Shown one piece after another: positions 9,159-17,513 of a stretch of DNA of 64,000 nt (position 1 is its first letter; every line of letters begins with the position of its first letter). Made by a program: the position numbers and the translations under genes. Below the pieces are notes generated by a model, which made no database searches, was not told the origin of the DNA, and saw only the letters and a list, made by a program, of their open reading frames with translations. Origin of the DNA: Ornithobacterium rhinotracheale (GTDB taxonomy: Bacteria; Bacteroidota; Bacteroidia; Flavobacteriales; Weeksellaceae). The stretch is taken from NCBI RefSeq assembly GCF_022832975.1, contig NZ_CP094846.1:806001-870000 (forward strand), read 5' to 3'.

Positions 9159-11792
9159 ATGAAGTCTAAAATATTCATTTTGCTTTTTTTTGCTATCAAT
9201 CATGACTTTTGGGCAAAAATGTTCCTTCAAAGGGCAGTTGTTGGATTCCATTAATTATCCCGTATACGATGCATCGATTACGGCTTTTGACTCCAAAAAT
9301 AAATCTTTAGGTTTTGTGTTTTCTGATGAAAATGGGAATTTCGAGTTTGCTTTGCCTTGCGAAAAAATTAAGTTTGAAATCAATCATATAAGTTTTAGCA
9401 AGCGTGTAGAAACAATTGATGTTAAAAGTGAAAATTTTAAGAAAATAATATTGACTAATGAGATTATTTCGCTAAAAGATGTGATTGCCAAAGGCAGGAT
9501 TCCTATTCAGATAAAGGGAGATACCATAGAGTATGATGCGCAATCTTTTCAAACGGGGAATGAGTAGGTTTTAGAAGATATTTTAAAGAAATTGCCAGGT
9601 GTGAGCATAGAAAACGGTGTGGCGTATTATCAAGGCAAGCCTATAAAATCTATCAAGGTTGAGGGGCGAGAAGTCTTCGGGAATAATGCCAAATTGATTT
9701 CTAAAAACTTACCTTCGGATGCGGTAGAGAAAATTCAATTAAGCCAGAAATTAAAGATGAATCCCTTTGCAAGTTCGTTGCAAGAAGAAGATCAACCAGA
9801 ATTAAATATCGTTTTAAAGGAAGATAAAAAAAGTTTGGTTTTCGGTAATTTATCAATTGGGGGCGATGCTCATAAACACACCGATTTGCAAGAAAATCTT
9901 TTCTACTTTTCAAGAAAAGTCGATGGAACTTTAATTTCGGATTATAATACATTTGGCAAACAAGTTTTCTCTAATCAAGATTATAGAGAGCTATCTGGCG
10001 TAACGGATTATTTACGGAGAGAGGGCGGTTTGTTTTCGCTCAGAAGTAGCAATAGCAATGCCATCGCAATTGATAGAAATTCGCCCGATATGCGCAGTGC
10101 AAATACGGCTTTAAATTTAGGGTATCAAAAGAATAGCAAGTTGTACATTTCAGGTTTTGTAATGGCAAACAAAAGCAATGTGCGCTATGCTGAATCTTAC
10201 AGAAGAATGTATCAAGATTTTACGCAAATTGATGAGAATAAAAAGGAGAATGATTTGCTGGCTTTGTTATCTCGGGTTACGCTCAACTATTCTCCAAAAG
10301 ACGACTGGCAAGTGAAATATCAAGCAAATTTCAATGCTAAAAAATCCAAAAACTTTACCGATAATACCAGCTTTGTGGTAGAAAATGGCTCTTTGAAGGC
10401 TTTTAGAAAAGTGAATGACGATAACGATGACCAAAATTTTAATCAAAAATTGAGTGTCATCAAGAAAATGGGAGAGCATAATTTAGGTATTTATGTTTTG
10501 CATTTATATAATAACGAAACGCCTACACTTGCTATAAAATCAAACGAAAATCCGTTTTATAATATTTGGAATTTGTCGCAAGGTGCAGAGGGCTATGGCT
10601 TTGAAAAATAGGCGAGAAATAAATCCAATGTATTGTCTGGTTTGGCGGTTTACAATCATTTGCTCACGCCCGTGAGTAATTTAAGAGTAACAGCTGGGCT
10701 GAATTACAATAAGCAAAAACTTGATAATGAATTTATTCTCATCAAACCCCGATATTAGACAAAGTGCTAAAAGCTGCGGATTTTAGCTTTTCTGAAATTT
10801 ATGCAGACGCCAATTATTCAAGAAAAATCAAAAATTTAAATTTAAATTTTGGAGCCACTTTGAGTGCTTATCATTCAGAAAATAAACAACCTAAATCATC
10901 TCAATCGTTAAAGGGAACGGAGGTGTTACCGCACGCTTCGGCGAATCTCACTGCGGGATATTATACATTCAAAGCCAGCTATTTGCAATCTTATAGTTTG
11001 CCTAGTCTTGCCGAATTTAGCGAAGGCTTAGATGTCGTGAATTTCAATACATTGTATGAGGGGAATCCGTTGCTTAATGTTGCTAAAAATCAAAGAATAA
11101 CTGCGTTTGTGGGATACAATAACCTGTTCAAGTTTGTAGATGCATACTTTCAATTGAGTTATTTGAGGAAATTAGACAATATCAGAAATCAAGTAGAAGC
11201 CAATGCTTTAAATCAAATTTTATCGCCATTTAATGCAAATACGCCTGAGCACAATTATGTGGCAAATTTAGGTTTTAGTAAAAGATTTTCTAGAAAATAT
11301 CAATTAAAATTAAAGGCAAATTGGCAAAAAAGCGATTTTGATACGCGTTCAAACGGAAAATCTTTTGCCGTGGACAATACATCGCAATATTATCAATTAA
11401 ATAATTTATTGAAATGGAATAATCTTTTTGAGCTGAATTTTGGTTCAAGTTTCGGCGTAAGCAACTATCAAACAGGGAGTAGAGAAAATAAATTTAAAAT
11501 ACTTTCGCCTTTTGCAAACATGGCATTTATCTTGGGCGAAAAATGGCTTGTGGAAAGTAATTACGCCTACAACGAGCAGTGGAGAAATGGCGATTTTCTA
11601 AATCATTATCATTCTTTGTCTGCATCTGTGAGATTTCGTCCGGCAGCCAAAGTTTTTGTGAAATTTTCAGCCAATAATTTGTTAGATAATAATTTAATCG
11701 TGTCCGAAGGTTTTACTGATACTTATACCTACATTTATAGAAAAGAAGTTTTGGGAAAATACTTCATCTTGCAAGTGAAATACAAGTTTTAA
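9159..11792 (+). pseudogene. TonB-dependent receptor-like gene with four lesions
   Basis: Remains of an outer-membrane beta-barrel protein with an N-terminal carboxypeptidase-regulatory-like domain (GQLLDSINYPVYDASITAF), a plug (ILKKLPGVSIENGVAYYQG) and a barrel ending YFILQVKYKF. Four interruptions are visible. The signal peptide (MKSKIFILLF at 9159) is out of frame with the rest across a T8 run at 9184-9191. A TAG at 9565-9567 replaces a codon, probably CAG, in GNE-VLEDIL. A TAG at 10609-10611 interrupts FEK-ARNKSN. A one-base shift near 10738 joins DNEF to HQTPILDKVLKAADF. Flanking translations continue the same protein each time, so this is one decayed gene, about 870 codons long. A bidirectional terminator follows. 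Confidence 0.88.
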
Positions 11793-11801
11793 CGACGGAA
11801 A

Positions 11802-11830
11802 AAGGCTTCTCAACGAGAAGCCTTTTTTTT
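11802..11830. terminator. Bidirectional terminator
   Basis: AAGGCTTCTC and GAGAAGCCTT form a perfect 10-bp stem with an AAC loop, followed by eight T on the plus strand. It lies between the convergent broken receptor gene and the truncated gene at 11841. Confidence 0.85.
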
Positions 11831-11840
11831 GTTTAATTCT

Positions 11841-12473
11841 TTACTCTTGATTTAGCAACAAATAATTTTTAGCCTTGTAATTTTTATCTCTAAAATTATC
11901 ATTTGTACAGGAATTTACTTCGTGTAAAAATCCCTTGGTTTGTCTTTTGTTGTAGCTTGCTTTGTTTATTGTAATGATTCTTGCAAAACCCTGCTTCATT
12001 GGAACAAAATTTTCTACCACATATTGATTTTTGTAAGGATAATACAGCGAAATTACTTTCCCGTCTTCACGCACTACCACAGAATCTTTGCTTGCCTTTA
12101 GTTTGTTTTCAGGGAATGCTTTGTCGTAATAAAATCCCAACGAATTGAGGTGTACATAATCTGGCGTGAAGTAAAATAAAAACTGTTCGCTCGGTTTGCC
12201 GATTTTATTTCTTCTTAGGATTTTGCGCATATCACTACTTTTAAAGTAAATCGGGTCATTGCCAAAATCTTTTTTTAATTTTTGTGCAATTTGGTAATCT
12301 GTGCGATAATCCCCTGCCAAAACAAAACGCAGTGTATCTTGATTTTTTATAAATCGAGCTGCTTTTTTATTGGGATAATTGTCGGTTTGGTAGTATTCAA
12401 AATTATTATGGAAAAAATCATCTTGACAACCACCCGACTTTGAACTACGAAGGATGAAATTTTTCAGGGACAA
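11841..12473 (-). pseudogene. Unrecognised chromosomal gene, 5' end replaced by the ermF segment
   Basis: Open frame of 210 codons whose first part (MSLKNFILRSSKSGG) is merely ermF 3' DNA read in another frame; the frames overlap by 29 bases. The native sequence seems to begin near FFHNNFEYYQTDNY (about residue 20). It continues as a soluble-looking domain (LRFVLAGDYRTDYQIAQ, FYFTPDYVHLNSLGFYYDK, GKVISLYYPYKNQYVVENF) to a normal stop before a terminator. No alternative start exists for the full domain, so the original N-terminus is lost. It may still be transcribed from the ermF promoter. Function not recognised. A possible remnant of its beginning lies beyond the insertion at 14960-14999. 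Confidence 0.65.
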
Positions 12474-13245
12474 CTTCCAGCATTTCCAAAAAACAGTTTA
12501 ACCATTGACTTGGAGACAAACAAACAATTTGAGCATTAAGGTTTAAACCGAATTTTTCCGAAATTGTCCTGACCTGACTTTTCCTGAAAATCGACTTTAA
12601 AGCTGTTTTTACAGATAAATCAGGTTTCTCTAACAGACAGGAAATAAATGCTAAGTATTTGGCTTTAATCTTAAAATCAAAAAATAAGTGTTTTCTTTTA
12701 ATGTTTAACAGGGCTGATTTTACAGTTGGCGGTGGCAAGAAACTTTCAGGACCTACCTCATAGACAAGTTTCAAATCAAAAAAAGTATGATAGAAAACGG
12801 TATATGGATTGTAAAGCTTCCTTGAAAATAACTTTTGTGTAGGTTCGAACTGAAGGACAATGGAACCTCCCAGAAAATTTTCAAGATTCTCAAACATCAG
12901 GATTTTGAAAATATCGGAAGTAATGCCATAAGGAATATTTGACACCACTTTGAAAGGAAATTTCGGAACTGCAAAATTCCTAAAATCACAACCGACAACT
13001 TGAACATTTCGGGCATCAGAAAATAATTTTCGTAAATGTTCAACCAAAGCTGTGTCGTTTTCAATAGCAACAACATTGTTGGCAATTTTTAATAAATGAA
13101 CAGTAAGAAACCCCTTGCCTGCCCCAATATCTAAAACCGTATCCTGATTACTTATATTTGCTTGTCTTATTGCATCTTTTATTAGCACTTTATCAATAGT
13201 AAAGTGCTGACCCGTAAAACGAACGGGCAATTTCTTTTTTGTCAT
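12445..13245 (-). CDS. ermF: 23S rRNA (adenine) N6-methyltransferase ErmF, macrolide-lincosamide-streptogramin B resistance
   Basis: Methylates the 23S rRNA adenine in the peptide-exit region and so blocks macrolide, lincosamide and streptogramin B binding. The 266 residues match the ErmF type known from Bacteroides transposons. N-terminus MTKKKLPVRFTGQHFTID; SAM-binding motif VLDIGAGKGFLTVHL (38-52); acidic ribose contact IEND (61-64); catalytic NIPY (103-106); C-terminus VVPEKFHPS. The frame is intact and all motifs are present, so the enzyme should be active. An IS1380-family element lies 116 bases upstream and a truncated host gene lies downstream. A perfect -7 box precedes it; no leader-peptide attenuator was found in the short leader. 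Confidence 0.96.
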   Translation of the reverse strand: MTKKKLPVRFTGQHFTIDKVLIKDAIRQANISNQDTVLDIGAGKGFLTVHLLKIANNVVAIENDTALVEHLRKLFSDARNVQVVGCDFRNFAVPKFPFKVVSNIPYGITSDIFKILMFENLENFLGGSIVLQFEPTQKLFSRKLYNPYTVFYHTFFDLKLVYEVGPESFLPPPTVKSALLNIKRKHLFFDFKIKAKYLAFISCLLEKPDLSVKTALKSIFRKSQVRTISEKFGLNLNAQIVCLSPSQWLNCFLEMLEVVPEKFHPS

Positions 13246-13313
13246 TAGTAACTTCTTACAGGTGAATACTTGAATTCAAATCACAGAGATATTCTTTTAT
13301 AATTATACAACGG

Positions 13314-13321
13314 CAAATTTA
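13314..13321 (-). promoter_or_regulatory. -7 promoter box of ermF
   Basis: TAAATTTG on the minus strand fits TAnnTTTG and lies 69 bases before the ermF ATG, between the gene and the insertion sequence. A plus-strand TAACTTTG at 13323-13330 abuts it back to back. No good -33 TTG is seen for either. Confidence 0.5.
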
Positions 13322-13361
13322 GTAACTTTGCTCGATAAATTAACGAGAAAGAAGAAAAAAT

Positions 13362-13376
13362 CCTTAATTCCGCAAC
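13362..13376 (+). repeat. Left terminal inverted repeat of the insertion sequence
   Basis: CCTTAATTCCGCAAC pairs with the right end at 14945-14959 with two mismatches. Confidence 0.7.
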
Positions 13377-13559
13377 ACTATAATTTAACTTTATTTATAA
13401 GTTCCTGAGCAACAAAAAGTTGCCCAGGATTTTGCCGTGTCAGATTTTTCACTTATCTTAGTGTTGCAATTAGAAAACAAGCGAAAATCGTAACAAGGCG
13501 CTGCAAGGGTACAAATAAAATTCGAAAAACTCACACCTTTTGGAGGAATTTTTTCAATC

Positions 13560-14789
13560 ATGGAGAAATTTGACTCCATGCTTTCACCCGTTATCGACTC
13601 AACACTGGGTCAGAGATGCAGCAGTATCTTCGGATATCAGTTCAGCGAGATAGTCCGTTCGCTGATGAGCGTTTATTTCTGTGGCGGCTCATGCGTGGAA
13701 GATGTAACGTCACAACTGATGCGCCATCTCTCGTATCATCCTACCCTTCGTACATGCAGCTCTGATACCATCCTCAGAGCCATCAAGGAACTGACACAGG
13801 AAAACATCTCCTATACTTCCGACCAAGGCAAGACCTATGATTTCAATACTGCAGACAAACTCAACACATTGCTTATAAACGCTTTGGTTTCTACAGGCGA
13901 GTTGAAGGAAATTGAGGAATACGATGTTGACTTTGACCATCAGTTTCTTGAAACGGAGAAGTATGATGCAAAACCGACCTACAAAAAGTTCCTCGGCTAC
14001 AGGCCTGGCGTATATGTTATCGGTGACAAGATAGTCTATATCGAGAACAGCGATGGCAACACGAATGTGCGTTTTCATCAGGCAGACACCCATAAGAGAT
14101 TCTTCGCTCTTCTGGAATCCCAGAACATCCGTGTAAATCGCTTCAGGGCAGACTGCGGTTCCTGCTCGAAGGAAATCGTCAGTGAGATAGAGAAGCATTG
14201 CAAACATTTCTACATCCGTGCCAACCGATGCAGTTCGCTCTACAATGACATCTTTGCTCTGAGAGGATGGAAGACGGAGGAGATTAACGGCATCCAGTTC
14301 GAACTCAATTCCATTCTCGTTGAGAAATGGGAAGGCAAGTGCTATCGTCTTGTCATCCAGAGACAAAGACGCAACAGTGGCGACCTTGACCTGTGGGAAG
14401 GCGAATACACTTACCGTTGTATTCTGACCAACGATTACAAGTCATCGACAAGGGACATTGTTGAATTCTACAATCTGCGTGGCGGCAAGGAACGTATCTT
14501 TGACGACATGAACAACGGATTCGGTTGGAGCAGGCTCCCCAAGTCATTCATGGCGGAGAATACTGTCTTTCTTCTGCTTACTGCATTGATACACAATTTC
14601 TACAAGACCATCATGAGCAGGCTTGACACCAAGGCTTTTGGGCTCAAGAAAACGAGTCGCATAAAGGCTTTTGTCTTCAGATTCATCTCCGTACCTGCCA
14701 AGTGGATCATGACTGCAAGGCAATACGTGCTGAATATCTACACAGAGAACCGCGCTTATGCAAAACCCTTCAAAACAGAATTCGGATAA
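13560..14789 (+). CDS. IS1380-family DDE transposase
   Basis: Catalyses cut-and-paste movement of the surrounding element. The 409-residue protein has a DDE layout: acidic cluster YDVDFDH (D124/D126), RADCG (D198), and the signature YNLRGGKERIFDD with Y304, R307 and E311. The segment DMNNGFGWSRLPKS after it is typical of the IS1380 family. The start follows a GGAGG-like stretch 14 bases upstream (tttggaggaatt), unusual in this window and in line with foreign origin. Codon use is GC-richer than in the neighbouring genes. No stop or frameshift was seen, so it is probably active. Confidence 0.92.
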   Translation: MEKFDSMLSPVIDSTLGQRCSSIFGYQFSEIVRSLMSVYFCGGSCVEDVTSQLMRHLSYHPTLRTCSSDTILRAIKELTQENISYTSDQGKTYDFNTADKLNTLLINALVSTGELKEIEEYDVDFDHQFLETEKYDAKPTYKKFLGYRPGVYVIGDKIVYIENSDGNTNVRFHQADTHKRFFALLESQNIRVNRFRADCGSCSKEIVSEIEKHCKHFYIRANRCSSLYNDIFALRGWKTEEINGIQFELNSILVEKWEGKCYRLVIQRQRRNSGDLDLWEGEYTYRCILTNDYKSSTRDIVEFYNLRGGKERIFDDMNNGFGWSRLPKSFMAENTVFLLLTALIHNFYKTIMSRLDTKAFGLKKTSRIKAFVFRFISVPAKWIMTARQYVLNIYTENRAYAKPFKTEFG

Positions 14790-14944
14790 GAATCCTTTCT
14801 TTCCGGTTAGAATCTGCGTATTTCCTCAAGTCGCATCGTGGGGTAAGGGGATGTTGGCTACATATTGATGTTGTGCTGTTGCTTTTTACTGAAAGCTACT
14901 ACTAACGACTCATAAATCTACCCTTAATCGTGTATTGGATGATA

Positions 14945-14959
14945 GTTGCGGATTTTAGG
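14945..14959 (-). repeat. Right terminal inverted repeat of the insertion sequence
   Basis: GTTGCGGATTTTAGG on the plus strand is the inverted partner of 13362-13376. Confidence 0.7.
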
Positions 14960-14999
14960 TTAAATAAATTGCGACTAAAATTGCTGATAAATTGTCCAT
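14960..14999 (-). pseudogene. Possible 5' fragment of the gene interrupted by the resistance segment
   Basis: An ATG at 14999 opens a frame reading MDNLSAILVAIYL, a hydrophobic N-terminus like a membrane anchor or signal peptide, that stops being host DNA exactly at the insertion-sequence end. Orientation agrees with the 5'-truncated gene at 11841-12473. The link is inference from orientation only; the fragment is too short for homology. Confidence 0.25.
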
Positions 15000-15073
15000 A
15001 ATTTTTTGATTTTCATTAATTTACTTAGTGCAATATATTTAATAATCATGGAAATTCCAAATAATTAACATTT

Positions 15074-15090
15074 GAAAATGTATTAAAAAT
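15074..15090 (+). repeat. Direct repeat copy 1 upstream of glnA
   Basis: GAAAATGTATTAAAAAT, repeated identically at 15146-15162, 72 bases downstream. Confidence 0.8.
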
Positions 15091-15145
15091 CGATTTTTAT
15101 CTTTTCTTGCTTGAAATGGGGGTGTCGAATAGGGGTGTTTGTTTA

Positions 15146-15162
15146 GAAAATGTATTAAAAAT
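15146..15162 (+). repeat. Direct repeat copy 2 upstream of glnA
   Basis: Second identical copy of GAAAATGTATTAAAAAT, about 45 bases upstream of the -7 box. Confidence 0.8.
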
Positions 15163-15205
15163 TAAATTTACCCCTATTTTTTATAGGGTAATTTGTCTGA
15201 ATTTG

Positions 15206-15213
15206 TATCTTTG
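15206..15213 (+). promoter_or_regulatory. -7 promoter box of glnA
   Basis: TATCTTTG, a perfect TAnnTTTG, 23 bases before the glnA ATG. Confidence 0.65.
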
Positions 15214-15236
15214 CGACCAAATTAAAAGAGAAATCC

Positions 15237-17423
15237 ATGTCAACCTTACGATTTAATGCCTTAGAAAGGCTTGCCAGCATTCCGTATAGAAAGTTTAAAG
15301 TAGAAAAAAAACTTTCGGAATATTTTTGTGAAAATGTTTTCACGCTCGAGAAAATGCGTGAATATCTAACCAAATCAGCTTTCCAAGAAATGGTAGAAAC
15401 CGTGGAACGCGGCAAAAATATTGATCGCTCCATTGCCGACCAAATCGCCACCGCTATGAAAGATTGGGCTTTGTCCAAGGGCGTTACGCACTACACGCAC
15501 TGGTTTCAGCCACTCACGGGAGCCACGGCAGAAAAACACGATTCGTTTTTCTCTCCTATCGAAGGCAATCGTGGGATTGAGCGTTTCAATGGTGGCATGT
15601 TGATTCAGCAAGAGCCCGATGCGTCAAGTTTCCCAAATGGCGGTATCCGAAACACTTTCGAGGCACGCGGATACACGGCATGGGACCCGACTTCGCCCGC
15701 CTTTATTATTGATACCACTTTGTGTATTCCGTCGGTGTTTATTTCCTACACGGGCGAAACTTTGGACTACAAAACGCCACTGTTGCGCGCCATTCAAGCC
15801 ATAGACAATGCGGCGGGCGATGTGATGCGTTCTTATTTTGATAAAAATGTCAAGAAAATCCAAACTACACTTGGTTGGGAGCAAGAATACTTTTTGGTAG
15901 ATGCAGGTTTGGCAAGTGCTCGTCCCGATATTGGGCTCACAGGGCGTACTTTGCTTGGGCATCCACCAGCCAAGGGGCAACAGCTAGACGACCATTATTT
16001 TGGTTCGATTCCGTTTCGTGCGATTAATTATATGAAGGAGCTCGAGGTGGAATGTATGAAATTAGGGATTCCCGTAACCACTCGACACAATGAGGTGGCA
16101 CCCAATCAGTTTGAGCTAGCACCGATGTTTGAGGAAGCAAACTTAGCGGTGGATCATAATTCACTTTTGATGGACATTATGGGAAGAGTGGCAGCAAAAC
16201 ATCATTTAAAGGTGTTGTTGCACGAAAAACCCTTTGCCGATGTTAATGGTTCGGGAAAACACAACAACTGGTCGCTAGCGACCGATAAAGGCGATAATCT
16301 TTTAAGCCCAGGTAAAAATCCAAAACAAAATTTACAATTTCTTACATTTTTCATCAATACCATTATGGCGGTGCACAATTACGGCGATTTGATTCGTTCG
16401 GCAATTGCATCGGCTACCAACGACCACCGTTTGGGCGGGCACGAGGCACCACCAGCCATTATGTCTGTATTTATTGGCTCTCAGTTAAGAGAAGTTTTGG
16501 ATGAATTGGAAAAAGTAACTAAAGGAAAATTAAGCGCAGGAGAAAAAACGGATTTAAAACTAAATTTAGTCGGGAAAATCCCAGAAATTTTATTGGATAA
16601 TACCGACAGAAACCGTACTTCGCCATTTGCTTTCACAGGAAATAAATTTGAAGTGCGTGCCGTGGGGGCTTCTGCCAACTGTGCTGAAATCATCATCACG
16701 ATGAACACCATCATGGCAGAGCAGCTTAAAACTTTTAAAAAGAAAGTAGATGCGCTGATTGCTAAAGGATTAAAGAAAGATGAGGCAATTTTTAATCAAT
16801 TAAGAGATGATGTGAAAGCCTGTAAAAAAATCTTGTTTGAAGGTGATGGCTACTCAGAAGAATGGCGAAAAGAAGCCGAAAAACGAGGTTTGAAAAACTT
16901 GCGAACTACGCCAGAGGCATTGCGTGTGGAGTTGGAGAAAAAGAACATGCAAGTTTTTGTGGAAAACGAAGTGTATAACGAGCGAGAAATCAAGGCGAGA
17001 AACGAAATAAAACTCGAGAAATACATTAATCTTGTAGCGATAGAATCTCGTGTGCTTGCCGATTTGTCTCGAAACCATATCTTGCCTACCGCCGTGCGAT
17101 ACCAAAATCAATTGCTTGAAAATGTGCGAGGTATGAAAGAGATTTTTGGCGAAGAATATAAAGAATATGCTAAAGATCAATTAGATTTAATCAAGGAAAT
17201 CTCTGGGCATCATACAGTTATTAAAGATTTAGTTTCTCAGTTAAGAGAAATCCGTGCCGAAGCTAAATTAATGAAAACTGCACAGGAAAGAGCCGATCAT
17301 TTCTGTTTTCAATTAATTCCTAAATTAGAAGAAATTCGTTTGCATGTCGATGCGCTCGAAATGCGAATCGACGACGAAATGTGGCCATTGCCAAAATATA
17401 GAGAATTATTGTTTATGCGATAA
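15237..17423 (+). CDS. glnN: Glutamine synthetase type III
   Basis: Makes glutamine from glutamate, ammonia and ATP in the cytoplasm. The 728 residues are the length of the GSIII class (about 700-730), much longer than GSI. Supporting segments are THWFQPLTGATAEKHDSF near 85, GGIRNTFEARGYTAWDPTSP near 133, WEQEYFLVD near 218, NEVAPNQFELAPMFEEAN near 285 (ammonia and ATP region) and HEKPFADVNGSGKHNNWS near 330. The C-terminal helical extension (KMQVFVENEVYNEREIKARN onwards) is typical of GSIII. It is a single gene followed by a terminator. The repeats upstream suggest nitrogen control, but the regulator is not in the window. Confidence 0.95.
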   Translation: MSTLRFNALERLASIPYRKFKVEKKLSEYFCENVFTLEKMREYLTKSAFQEMVETVERGKNIDRSIADQIATAMKDWALSKGVTHYTHWFQPLTGATAEKHDSFFSPIEGNRGIERFNGGMLIQQEPDASSFPNGGIRNTFEARGYTAWDPTSPAFIIDTTLCIPSVFISYTGETLDYKTPLLRAIQAIDNAAGDVMRSYFDKNVKKIQTTLGWEQEYFLVDAGLASARPDIGLTGRTLLGHPPAKGQQLDDHYFGSIPFRAINYMKELEVECMKLGIPVTTRHNEVAPNQFELAPMFEEANLAVDHNSLLMDIMGRVAAKHHLKVLLHEKPFADVNGSGKHNNWSLATDKGDNLLSPGKNPKQNLQFLTFFINTIMAVHNYGDLIRSAIASATNDHRLGGHEAPPAIMSVFIGSQLREVLDELEKVTKGKLSAGEKTDLKLNLVGKIPEILLDNTDRNRTSPFAFTGNKFEVRAVGASANCAEIIITMNTIMAEQLKTFKKKVDALIAKGLKKDEAIFNQLRDDVKACKKILFEGDGYSEEWRKEAEKRGLKNLRTTPEALRVELEKKNMQVFVENEVYNEREIKARNEIKLEKYINLVAIESRVLADLSRNHILPTAVRYQNQLLENVRGMKEIFGEEYKEYAKDQLDLIKEISGHHTVIKDLVSQLREIRAEAKLMKTAQERADHFCFQLIPKLEEIRLHVDALEMRIDDEMWPLPKYRELLFMR

Positions 17424-17444
17424 AAAAATAAAACCATTCAAAAG

Positions 17445-17480
17445 TTGGGTTGTGAAATATATCATAACCCAATTTTTTTT
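17445..17480 (+). terminator. Terminator of glnA
   Basis: TTGGGTTGTGA and TCATAACCCAA form an 11-bp stem (one G-U) with a T8 tail, 21 bases after the stop. Confidence 0.85.
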
Positions 17481-17489
17481 ACAAAGATG

Positions 17490-17497
17490 TATTTTTG
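17490..17497 (+). promoter_or_regulatory. -7 promoter box of the porin gene
   Basis: TATTTTTG fits TAnnTTTG and lies 16 bases before the porin ATG. Confidence 0.5.
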
Positions 17498-17513
17498 CTA
17501 AAAATTTTAAGAA

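Larger units (their letters stand above)
13362..14959 (+). mobile_element. IS1380-family insertion sequence, complete, 1598 bp
   Basis: The ends carry imperfect terminal inverted repeats of about 15 bp: CCTTAATTCCGCAAC on the left and, read inward from the right, CCTAAAATCCGCAAC (13 of 15 identical). Both begin CCT. The size suits the family and the single transposase gene is intact. GC content of the transposase is clearly higher than that of its neighbours. No convincing target duplication is seen (AAAAT to the left, TTAAA to the right), which would fit rearrangement or arrival as part of a larger unit. Confidence 0.8.
14960..15236 (+). promoter_or_regulatory. glnA upstream regulatory region
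   Basis: Non-coding, very AT-rich. It holds two copies of a 17-base direct repeat, a small inverted repeat with arms TTACCCCTAT and ATAGGGTAA (15168-15191, one bulged C), the doublet GGGGGTGTCGAATAGGGGTG near 15117-15136, and a -7 box. The layout suggests regulator binding sites. Confidence 0.45.

Noticed and set aside
13710-14366. 218-codon open frame antisense to the transposase
   Set aside because: Mirror frame of a well-supported DDE transposase; no family resemblance and no promoter or start context.
13357-14965. Target-site duplication of the IS (AAAAT on the left, TTAAAT on the right)
   Set aside because: The flanks do not match at the repeat ends; an AAAT match needs two extra bases outside the right repeat and is likely chance in AT-rich DNA.
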